This document shows, one piece after another, positions 6,785-12,947 of a stretch of 25,194 nt of DNA. The stretch's first letter is position 1; every line of letters starts with the position of its first letter. Source of the DNA: Deinococcus sp. (GTDB taxonomy: Bacteria > Deinococcota > Deinococci > Deinococcales > Deinococcaceae); contig NZ_JANYGJ010000103.1 of the NCBI RefSeq assembly GCF_025362455.1, positions 1-25,194 of the forward strand. The letters are read 5' to 3'. Under the pieces are notes generated by a model, which made no database searches, was not told the origin of the DNA, and worked only from the letters and a program-made list of their open reading frames with translations. The position numbers were made by a program, and so were the translations under genes.

Positions 6785-7696
6785 TTATCCCGGTTGTCGG
6801 GCGGTGAGCCCACGCTCTGTATCGGCCAGGAAGCTCCTCAGAGACGCGAAGTAGCTCTGCGGATCGTCCCACATGCTCAGGTGGCTGCCCGCCTCGGCGA
6901 TGTGAACCCGGCTGCCCGGAATGCGGCGGCCCATCTCCTCGATGTCTGCCGGGTTCATCGAGTCGTGTCGGCCCACCGTCAGCAGGGTCGGGACCACGAT
7001 CCGCTGGAGGTCGGCCCAGCGGTTCCAGTCGGCGAAATTGCCGGTCACCACGAACTCGTTGTCGCCCTGCATGGTGTTGTACACAGGCAGCGCCATGTGC
7101 CCGAACATCCGCTGCACCGGCTCCGGCCAGGGCAAGCTGCGGCAGATGTGCAGGTTGTACAGCCGGGTCAGCAGCGCCTGGTAGTCGGGTGCGGCGTAGT
7201 CGCCCGCCGCCTCGTAGCGCTTCATGGCGGCCACGTCTTCCGGCGCCATTCGCTCGCGCAGCTCGCCCAGGTAGCTCACGTACGACCCGATGCTGGCGGT
7301 CATGTTGCTGATAATCAGGCCCCTGAGACGCGACTGGTACTTCAGCGCGTACTCGATGCCCAGCATCCCGCCCCAGGACTGGCCGAACAGGTAAAACTGC
7401 TCCAGGCCGAGCGCGGCGCGGACCTGCTCGACCTCCTCACGGAAGCGCTCTACGTTCCACAGCGCGGTGTCGCCCGGCTGATCGGAAAAGTACGAGCCGA
7501 GCTGATCGTAGTAATAAAAAGTGTACTCGTCGGGCGAGAGCTGGTCCTCGAAGCACTCGAAGTACTCGTGGGTGCAGCCAGGGCCGCCGTGCAGCAGCAG
7601 CAGCACGATGGGACCGTGCCCGACCTTGCGGGTCCAGACCTGGTATCCGCCGTCAATTTCGATGTGCCGAACCGCCGCCTCACTCGCCTGGATCAT
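6785..7696 (-). CDS. pip: proline iminopeptidase-family alpha/beta hydrolase
   Basis: Cytoplasmic aminopeptidase expected to release N-terminal proline from short peptides (EC 3.4.11.5 family). 303 residues. Seen: oxyanion motif HGGPG at 36-40, YYDQLGSYFSDQP at 62-74, nucleophile elbow GQSWGG at 105-110 (Ser107), acid Asp245 in GRHDSMNP, base His272 in AGSHLS; all three catalytic residues are in place, with a helical cap between about 135 and 225. ATG 7696 has GGAG 6 nt upstream. It is first in the operon with two peptide permeases and a binding protein, so import and cleavage of peptides are probably coupled. Related enzymes cleave other amino acid amides, so proline specificity is inferred. 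Confidence 0.88.
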   Translation of the reverse strand: MIQASEAAVRHIEIDGGYQVWTRKVGHGPIVLLLLHGGPGCTHEYFECFEDQLSPDEYTFYYYDQLGSYFSDQPGDTALWNVERFREEVEQVRAALGLEQFYLFGQSWGGMLGIEYALKYQSRLRGLIISNMTASIGSYVSYLGELRERMAPEDVAAMKRYEAAGDYAAPDYQALLTRLYNLHICRSLPWPEPVQRMFGHMALPVYNTMQGDNEFVVTGNFADWNRWADLQRIVVPTLLTVGRHDSMNPADIEEMGRRIPGSRVHIAEAGSHLSMWDDPQSYFASLRSFLADTERGLTARQPG

Positions 7697-7798
7697 GGAC
7701 CACTCCGGGGATCAGCACTGAGAAGAAAGTCGCAAGTTGTGCATCCGACCAGCACCGGATTCAGGGCACGGCAACCGGTCCGCATCTGAATGTGAAGG

Positions 7799-7827
7799 AT
7801 GGTAACGCAGTTTGTCATAATCGTCAA
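7799..7827 (-). promoter_or_regulatory. sigma70-type promoter of the peptide operon
   Basis: Minus strand: TTGACG (7827-7822), 17-bp spacer, TACCAT (7804-7799). Initiation near 7792 would leave a leader of about 95 nt with a Shine-Dalgarno site before the iminopeptidase, unlike the leaderless genes around it. Confidence 0.65.
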
Positions 7828-7862
7828 CTAAAGACCGTTTTATTTGCGAATGACTTAGGAAA

Positions 7863-7876
7863 GTAAGAATTCTTAC
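7863..7876. promoter_or_regulatory. 14-bp perfect palindrome GTAAGAATTCTTAC
   Basis: Perfect two-fold palindrome 36 bp upstream of the -35 box of the peptide operon, in a locally AT-rich stretch. Position and symmetry suit a dimeric activator or repressor site; the regulator is unknown. Confidence 0.4.
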
Positions 7877-8002
7877 GATGCACTTCGAGAACACGTCCAT
7901 TGCGTGTGATCTGGGCGCAGGTCAACTGGCGGTCCGGTTTACTCACTGTTGCCGGGCCGCTCCTGAACTCCCTGCCCCGCCCTCCCCACTCCCCACAAGC
8001 CC

Positions 8003-8008
8003 TATTCT
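8003..8008 (+). promoter_or_regulatory. -10 element TATTCT of the HNH gene
   Basis: Lies 6 nt before ATG 8015, indicating a leaderless transcript. Confidence 0.5.
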
Positions 8009-8014
8009 TCTCGC

Positions 8015-8344
8015 ATGGCCCGCAAAACCCCGTCCACCTGGCCCGAACCCCTCCCCGAAGCCGAAGCCCTGGTCTGCGCCCTGTGCGCCCGCGAGGTACT
8101 CACGCTAACCCAGCACCACCTGACGCCCGTGTTGCAGGGCAAACGCCGGGGCCTGAAAGTGCAAGACCTGCCCACCGTGGGCTTTTGCGCAGGCTGCCAC
8201 GGCTACGTGCATACCACCTTCAGCCATCACGACCTGGCCGGTCCCTACAGCAGTCTGGAAGCCTTGCAGGAACATGAAGGCGTCATCAAGTTCGTGGCCT
8301 GGGTCCGCAAACAGCCGGTGGGCAAGGCGATCAAGGTGAAGTGA
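8015..8344 (+). CDS. small HNH-nuclease-fold protein (YisB-like)
   Basis: 109 residues. A CALC knuckle near residue 21, then LTLTQHHLTPVLQGKRRG and a second CAGC-HGYVH knuckle near 58, give the C-x2-C ... HH ... C-x2-C-H layout of small HNH proteins that bind one structural zinc and one catalytic metal. The C terminus (LEALQEHEGVIKFVAWVRKQ) matches the helical tail of YisB-type proteins as I remember them. Whether it cuts DNA is not known; such genes are often stand-alone and conserved. Start fixed by the leaderless TATTCT element and by the position of the first zinc knuckle. Confidence 0.75.
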   Translation: MARKTPSTWPEPLPEAEALVCALCAREVLTLTQHHLTPVLQGKRRGLKVQDLPTVGFCAGCHGYVHTTFSHHDLAGPYSSLEALQEHEGVIKFVAWVRKQPVGKAIKVK

Positions 8345-8387
8345 GTCCGGCTCATCCCCGCTGTTTCCGCGCACCAGCCGCCCACCC

Positions 8388-9677
8388 TCAGTTGCGGCTG
8401 AGCAGATACGCTTTGGGGTGGTGCCCACCGCTGTAAACCTGAAACAGCTCGTGGGCGTGCCAGCGGTCTTGCTCGGCGATCAGGCGCTCGAAGAGTTTGA
8501 GTTCGTGGGTCAGCACCACCAGACGGCCCTGGCGCGAACACAGCCGGTGCATCTCGCGCAGAAAGGCGGTGTAGAGCGCCTCGTTGCCGCCCGGCACGGT
8601 GATGGCGTCGCCCCAGGGCAAATCGGCCACGATCAGCTCGAAGCTGCGCGGAGGCAGGCCGGTATTCAGGGCGTCCACCTCGGCCACCTCGATCTGGCGG
8701 CCCGCCGCCTGGATGTTCTGCTGAGCGCAGCGCACGGCGGCGGGGTCGTTGTCCACGCCCACCAGCGCCGCGCTCGGCCCCAGCAGATCGCGCTCGATGA
8801 GCAGAGTACCGCTGCCGCTCATCGGATTGAAGATGCGGTCTGCCTCGCGCACCCCGGCCAGCTTGAAGATGGCGTAGGCGATGGTGGCGTTCAGGCCCCC
8901 GGCCATGTTGCACGCCCGCCAGGCCCGCGCCGACAGCGGCCTGGGCGTCAGGCGGGCCAGCACGTCCCAGCCTTCCTCGAAAGGGGCTTCCGGCGCGGCT
9001 TCCTGCTCCTCCTCGTCCCAGCTCTCCGTCGGCGCCGGGTCGGCGTCGCGCAGCCAGCGCGGGGGCGCTCCGGTGCGGGCGGCGCCCCGACCACCACCCT
9101 GATAATTGGCCCGGCTGTTGCGTTCACCGTGCGGCGAGGGGGCGCGGCGCTCCTCTTCCCGCTGTCCGGGCGGCGGGGCCACCACCTGGCGGTTGGGATT
9201 CTCGGTGGGGCGCAGGCGGATGAGCAGCTCGCCCTCGTCGGGGAGGTGCGGGATGCCCAGCGACGTTTCAAGTTCCTCGGCCAGACGGCGCATGGTCGAG
9301 GACTCGCGCCCGGCGGCGCTGAGGCGAAAGCTGCCGTGGCCTCCGTAGGCGATCACCGGCAGCAGAAAAGCGCTGAGTTCACCGAGTTGCTGATGGCCCA
9401 GCAGGGCTTTGGGGCGCGGCACATCGAAGGTCTTGATGCGGTACACCGCCACGCTGCCGCGCAGCCGGGTCAGCCGGGTCGGGTCGCCGGGAAACCAGAA
9501 GCGGCTGCCGCGCTGGTCACGCACGCCGGGCACCTGTTTGAGTTCTTCTTGCGCCACCGCCTCCAGGCCGTCCAGCGCCTCGGTCTCGTATTCGGCGCCG
9601 GGGCCGCTGGGACCACTGGGGCGTTTGCTGGGGCGATGACTAGAGCGGCGGCTGGTCTGGGGGGAAGGGCGCGGCAT
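8388..9677 (-). CDS. THUMP-domain class I SAM-dependent RNA methyltransferase (RlmL/TrmN-like)
   Basis: Predicted rRNA or tRNA methyltransferase, 429 residues from ATG 9677. After a basic, Ser/Pro-rich N terminus (1-27) comes a THUMP-like region (about 29-155: ETEALDGLEAVAQEEL ... VYRIKTFD ... SFRLSAAGRESSTMRRLAEEL). Residues 165-238 are a low-complexity, Arg/Glu/Gly/Pro-rich insert. Then RPLSARAWR (246-254), SAM motif I NPMSGSGTLLIE (284-295), acidic GVDNDP (307-312), and motif IV DLPWGD (352-357) in place of NPPY/DPPYG. The frame is open further upstream but there it translates tandem repeats, so ATG 9677 with TATACT 8 nt ahead is preferred. Target base and RNA are undetermined. Confidence 0.82.
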   Translation of the reverse strand: MPRPSPQTSRRSSHRPSKRPSGPSGPGAEYETEALDGLEAVAQEELKQVPGVRDQRGSRFWFPGDPTRLTRLRGSVAVYRIKTFDVPRPKALLGHQQLGELSAFLLPVIAYGGHGSFRLSAAGRESSTMRRLAEELETSLGIPHLPDEGELLIRLRPTENPNRQVVAPPPGQREEERRAPSPHGERNSRANYQGGGRGAARTGAPPRWLRDADPAPTESWDEEEQEAAPEAPFEEGWDVLARLTPRPLSARAWRACNMAGGLNATIAYAIFKLAGVREADRIFNPMSGSGTLLIERDLLGPSAALVGVDNDPAAVRCAQQNIQAAGRQIEVAEVDALNTGLPPRSFELIVADLPWGDAITVPGGNEALYTAFLREMHRLCSRQGRLVVLTHELKLFERLIAEQDRWHAHELFQVYSGGHHPKAYLLSRN

Positions 9678-9685
9678 GACTGGAC

Positions 9686-9691
9686 AGTATA
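9686..9691 (-). promoter_or_regulatory. -10 element TATACT of the methyltransferase gene
   Basis: Minus strand GGCTCTATACTG, 8 nt before ATG 9677. It is the gene-proximal end of the 22-bp array, whose other units read CTCTGTGTTG or CTCTGTGCTG at the same place. Confidence 0.6.
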
Positions 9692-9769
9692 GAGCCTGTG
9701 GCGGGGCAACACAGAGCCTGCGGCGGGGCAGCACAGAGCCTGCGGCGGGGCAACACAGGGCCTGCGGCG
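9691..9769. repeat. 22-bp tandem repeat upstream of the methyltransferase gene
   Basis: AGAGCCTG recurs at 9691, 9713 and 9735 and as AGGGCCTG at 9757: three full units and a partial one. Aligning the units puts degenerate hexamers (TGTGTT, TGTGCT) where the proximal unit has TATACT, so the array looks like an expanded promoter segment. Confidence 0.9.
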
Positions 9770-9909
9770 AGCCGTCAAGCGGCGACCAGATCGACTGTGC
9801 CGCGCCAACTTGTGATAACCTCTGCTCACTCAGGGACACGGCCCATGCTCCAGCTCTGGAGCGTTCCTTCACCAAGGCCGCCGCATTTGATTTGAGATTA
9901 AAGATGTCC

Positions 9910-9933
9910 TTGTCAAGCTTTAGCTGCTGACAA
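9910..9933. promoter_or_regulatory. inverted repeat TTGTCA / TGACAA
   Basis: Six-base arms at 9910-9915 and 9928-9933 with AGCTTTAGCT between, itself partly symmetric. It lies about 80 bp upstream of the zinc-ribbon gene in an AT-richer stretch. Candidate operator; no regulator known. Confidence 0.3.
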
Positions 9934-10011
9934 CGCTGCACAGAGCAGCCTCTTCACTCGTTTTCCTGACCGGGCCGCAGCCGATTTTTGCCCGCACCAA
10001 GGCTGATGAAC

Positions 10012-10224
10012 ATGTTTAGATGTGATGTTTGCCTTCAGCCTCAGGGCGCTGGCGTGCCGAGTGTACTGGTTCCCGTTCAGACCCGCGCCGTGACGTATCC
10101 GAGACGCGAAAAGATATACCCACCGCTGCCGGGCCAGGGCGAGCGCCGCCGCGACGACCCCGGAGGCGCAGGCTTCGAGACGGTGCGCGAACGCCGCTGC
10201 TGCCCCGCTTGCGCCCGGCAGTGA
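10012..10224 (+). CDS. small zinc-ribbon protein, unknown role
   Basis: About 70 residues: MFRCDVCLQ at the start and RRCCPACARQ at the end provide two CxxC knuckles separated by roughly 58 residues, expected to bind one zinc. Between them VTYPRREKIYPPLPGQ and RRRDDPGGAGFE resemble a conserved small-protein family I recall from high-GC bacteria, where VxYPxR and DDPGGxGxE recur. Function unknown. ATG 10012 is chosen over ATG 10006 because the CxxC then sits at the extreme N terminus and AAGG lies 9 nt upstream. Precedes ktrB by about 108 bp in the same direction. Confidence 0.65.
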   Translation: MFRCDVCLQPQGAGVPSVLVPVQTRAVTYPRREKIYPPLPGQGERRRDDPGGAGFETVRERRCCPACARQ

Positions 10225-10250
10225 GGGTCTGCCTGGACGTCAGCCTCTAT

Positions 10251-10322
10251 TCTGGCGCTGTGAATTGGTCTGGCGCGGCGAACTGGTCTGGCGCGGTGAA
10301 CTGGTCTGGCGCTGTAGACTGG
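10251..10322 (+). repeat. 18-bp tandem repeat, four copies, carrying the ktrB -10 element
   Basis: Units start TCTGGCGC at 10251, 10269, 10287 and 10305. The bases corresponding to the -10 hexamer are TGAATT, CGAACT, TGAACT and, in the gene-proximal unit, TAGACT. Only the last unit has the full TANNNT form. Confidence 0.9.
10315..10320 (+). promoter_or_regulatory. -10 element TAGACT of ktrB
   Basis: Lies 12 nt before ATG 10333, leaving a leader of only a few nucleotides. Confidence 0.5.
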
Positions 10323-10332
10323 CCGCGCTGCC

Positions 10333-11685
10333 ATGCGACGTTCCCCACTCACCCGCCTCACTCCGCCGCAACTGATCGCGCTGTCGTTTGCCCTGGCCTC
10401 GCTGCTGGGCGCCGGGCTGCTGTCGCTACCCATCACCCACCAGCCGGGCAAGCAGCTCGATTTCGTGCAGGCGCTGTTCATGTCGACCAGTGCGCTGTGC
10501 GTGGCCGGGCTGGGCGTGGTCGATCCGGGTTCCACCTTCAATACGCTGGGCCAGGTGGTGCTGCTCTCGCTGATCCAGATCGGCGGGCTGGGCATCATCA
10601 CCTTCGGGACGCTGTTTTCGGTGTTGCTGGGGCGGCGCATCAATTTTGCGCAGCGCATCCGGCTGGCGCAGCAGGTCTCGGCCTTCGGCGTGGGCGGGGT
10701 GGTGCCGCTGATTCGCAAGATCTTCGTGTTCACCCTGCTGGCCGAACTGCTCGGCACGGCGCTGCTGGCCATCCGTTTCGTGCCGCAAGAAGGCTGGGGC
10801 CGGGGGCTGTACTTCGCGCTGTTTCACGCCGTCAGCGCCTTTAACAACGTCGGATTCAGCCTCTATCCCGACAACCTGATGCGTTTTGTGAACGATCCGC
10901 TGATCTGCCTGGTCATCAGCGCCCTGATTATCCTGGGCGGCATGGGCTTTGCCGTGCAGATCAACGTGCTGGCGCACTGGCGCCGCCCCCGCACCGAGCG
11001 GCTGCTGGTCCACAGCAAAATCGTGCTGAGCGTGATGGCCGCGCTGCTGCTGATCGGCACGCTGCTGATCTTGCTCTTCGAGCATGCCAACCCCGCCACG
11101 CTGGGGCCGCTGCCCTGGGGCAGCAAAATTCTGGCCAGCTTCTTTCAGAGCGTGGTGGCCCGCACCGGGGGTTTCAACACCCTGGACTACTCGCTGATGG
11201 CGTTGCCGACGCTGTTTATCACCATCATCCTGATGTTCATCGGCGCCAATCCGGGGTCGACCGGCGGCGGCATCAAAACCAGCACCTTCTACGTGATGCT
11301 GACCTCGGCCCTGACCCTGGTGCGCGGGCGCGGCGATCCGGTCACCTTCCAGCGCCGCATCCACCGCGACACCGTGATCCGGGCCATGACGGTGGGGCTG
11401 CTGAGCCTGGGGCTGGTCAACACCGGGCTGCTGCTGATGCTGTGGGCCAATACCAGCAAGCAGCTTTCGTTCGTGAGTCTGTTTTTCGAAACCGTCAGCG
11501 CCTTCGCCTCGGTGGGCGTGAGCATGAACGCCACACCGCTGCTCAACAGCCCGCAGCAACTTATCCTGATCGCGCTGATGTACTTGGGGCGCATCGGGCC
11601 GCTGACCTTCGCGGTGGCGATTGGCGATCATCAGGAACATCAACTCATCAAGTATCCGCCTGAACGGGATATTCTGATTGGCTAG
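10333..11685 (+). CDS. ktrB: KtrB/TrkH-type potassium uptake channel subunit
   Basis: Membrane translocator for K+ (often Na+-stimulated), 450 residues, the length of KtrB rather than the longer TrkH. Four selectivity-filter loops are visible: TSALCVAGLG (52-61), HAVSAFNNVGFS (165-176), VVARTGGFNT (274-283) and ETVSAFASVGVS (386-397), each with the central glycine that lines the pore. The GANPGSTGGGIKTSTF stretch (304-319) is the family's intramembrane-loop region in the third repeat. Eight TM helices are expected. Next gene, 98 bp downstream, is the regulatory ring subunit KtrA. Confidence 0.94.
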   Translation: MRRSPLTRLTPPQLIALSFALASLLGAGLLSLPITHQPGKQLDFVQALFMSTSALCVAGLGVVDPGSTFNTLGQVVLLSLIQIGGLGIITFGTLFSVLLGRRINFAQRIRLAQQVSAFGVGGVVPLIRKIFVFTLLAELLGTALLAIRFVPQEGWGRGLYFALFHAVSAFNNVGFSLYPDNLMRFVNDPLICLVISALIILGGMGFAVQINVLAHWRRPRTERLLVHSKIVLSVMAALLLIGTLLILLFEHANPATLGPLPWGSKILASFFQSVVARTGGFNTLDYSLMALPTLFITIILMFIGANPGSTGGGIKTSTFYVMLTSALTLVRGRGDPVTFQRRIHRDTVIRAMTVGLLSLGLVNTGLLLMLWANTSKQLSFVSLFFETVSAFASVGVSMNATPLLNSPQQLILIALMYLGRIGPLTFAVAIGDHQEHQLIKYPPERDILIG

Positions 11686-11783
11686 CCACTCTTGTAAGAC
11701 CAAGGCACCAAACCGCATCATCGGTCATTCCAAATCAAACAGCCCCTCATTTCACTCAAATCCCTACCCAAATCGAGGTCCAT

Positions 11784-12443
11784 ATGAAAGCCAAACAATG
11801 CCTGGTGATCGGGCTGGGCCGCTTCGGTACGGCAGTCGCCACCACCTTATATGAAATGGGCCACGAAGTCGTCGCCGTGGACAAAAGCAGCGAAAACGTG
11901 GAGCGGGTCATGAACCTGGTCAGCCACGCCGCCATTCTGGACGCCACCGACGAGCGGGCGCTGCGTTCGGTGGGGGTGGCCGATTTCGACGTGGTGGTCA
12001 TCGCCATCGGCCTCGACGTGCAGGCCAACATCCTGTGCACCATGAACGCCAAGGCCCAGGGGGCGCGGCAGGTGGTCTGCAAGGCCATCGACGAAATGGC
12101 CCAGCGCGTGCTGGAGCGTATCGGCGCCGACCAGGTGGTGCGCCCTGAGCACGATATGGGCGTCCGGCTGGCCCGCCAGATCGCCACGCCCAACCTGGTC
12201 GATACCCTCGACCTGGGCAGCGACCACGCCGTCACCGAAATCGAGGCCAACGAGCGCCTGGTGGGCAGCCTGGCCAGCCTCAACCTGACCCAGCGCTTCG
12301 GCGTACAGGTCGTGGCGGTGGGCCGCAGCGGACAGTTGGTCATCAGCCCCTGCGCCGAGGAGGAACTGCGCCCACGCGACAAACTGGTCCTCATCGGCGC
12401 CACGCGGGCGCTGGATGAGTTGAGACGGTTTTTAGGCGGGTGA
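11784..12443 (+). CDS. ktrA: KtrA/TrkA-type cytoplasmic RCK regulator of K+ uptake
   Basis: Cytoplasmic nucleotide-binding ring protein that gates KtrB. 219 residues. RCK_N: MKAKQCLVIGLGRFGTAVATTL with the GLGRFG dinucleotide loop at 10-15, acidic VDKSS near 36-40, DATDERAL near 54-61. RCK_C starts near 140 (TEIEANERLVGSLASLNL) and ends RPRDKLVLIGATRALDEL. ATG 11784 has a strong GAGG Shine-Dalgarno site 6 nt upstream, unlike the leaderless genes, which fits a distal cistron transcribed with ktrB. Confidence 0.94.
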   Translation: MKAKQCLVIGLGRFGTAVATTLYEMGHEVVAVDKSSENVERVMNLVSHAAILDATDERALRSVGVADFDVVVIAIGLDVQANILCTMNAKAQGARQVVCKAIDEMAQRVLERIGADQVVRPEHDMGVRLARQIATPNLVDTLDLGSDHAVTEIEANERLVGSLASLNLTQRFGVQVVAVGRSGQLVISPCAEEELRPRDKLVLIGATRALDELRRFLGG

Positions 12444-12947
12444 GAACGGTTCTGGGGGGAGTCGGCGGGGTGTTTTTCGAGTTGAAGACTTGCCGGGTAT
12501 GACCCCTCTGCTGCGCAGCGAATAGGCCCGGTAGGTGCCGCTCTGTTCAAGACTCTCTACGGGTCCGCCCCTTTCTTCGAGGTGTTCCACTCCGGGGCAC
12601 CTCCCCTTGAAAGCGCTAAAGAGCGACTGGGCAAATGTTTTCGGCTGCCTTTTGAGGGCTGGGTGATGCACGCAAGTCTCTCATCTTCGTTGCTACGCCG
12701 ACTTTCGCCAGATGTCTTTTTTCTTGAACCGCGCTGGGAGAGCGTTTGCGCTACCCCTCTCCCAGCCTCTCCCGCAGGGGGAGAGGAGCTAAAAACGCTG
12801 TGTTTATCGGTGTCGCTAAGTTTATGAGAGAGATACGTGCGTCACTGAGCATTGAGGGGGGCTCCCGCGTAGCAGGTGGGGGTTGTATCCGGCCACTGGC
12901 GAACCTCAGCACGCCCACACCCCCACATTCGCCAACTCGGCGCGCCC
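12444..12947. other. gene-free interval of about 500 bp with repeat fragments
   Basis: Convergent gap between ktrA and the kinase gene. It contains the short shared words ACCCCTCTGCTGCGC (12502-12516, also 2869-2883) and AGGCCCGGTAGGTGC (12524-12538, also 23718-23732), which suggests fragments of dispersed non-coding repeats, and one strong hairpin (12766-12786). The open frames have no protein-family features. Confidence 0.6.
12766..12786. repeat. hairpin CCTCTCCC / GGGAGAGG
   Basis: Perfect 8-bp stem with loop GCAGG, followed within a few bases by a short A run on the plus strand. Similar CCCTCTCCC-GGGAGAGG elements are common dispersed intergenic repeats in GC-rich genomes. It may end transcription from either side; not certain. 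Confidence 0.4.

Larger units (their letters stand above)
7697..8014. other. divergent intergenic region
   Basis: Holds the operon promoter (7799-7827), the palindrome (7863-7876) and, on the plus strand, the TATTCT element of the HNH gene. Short open frames in both directions show no family features. Confidence 0.6.
9678..10011. other. gene-free interval before the zinc-ribbon gene
   Basis: Contains the 22-bp array with the methyltransferase promoter and the TTGTCA inverted repeat. From about 9870 to 9930 it is clearly more AT-rich than its surroundings. No further gene is supported. Confidence 0.6.

Noticed and set aside
7712..7900. Possible 62-residue leader peptide before the iminopeptidase
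   Set aside because: It starts upstream of the -35 box at 7822-7827, so the main promoter would not transcribe its start.
9677..9941. N-terminal extension of the methyltransferase to 9941
   Set aside because: The extra 88 codons translate the 22-bp repeats and lie upstream of the TATACT promoter element.
10426..11721. Long antisense frame opposite ktrB
   Set aside because: Rich in Gln, His and Arg, as expected for the complement of a GC-rich membrane-protein gene; no start signal or domain. The same applies to antisense frames at 5411-6544, 6650-7789, 8418-9692 and 16632-17852.
12582..12947. Possible gene between ktrA and the kinase gene
   Set aside because: Frames are short, overlap a CCTCTCCC-type hairpin and end in Pro/Ser low-complexity text; no start module or domain.
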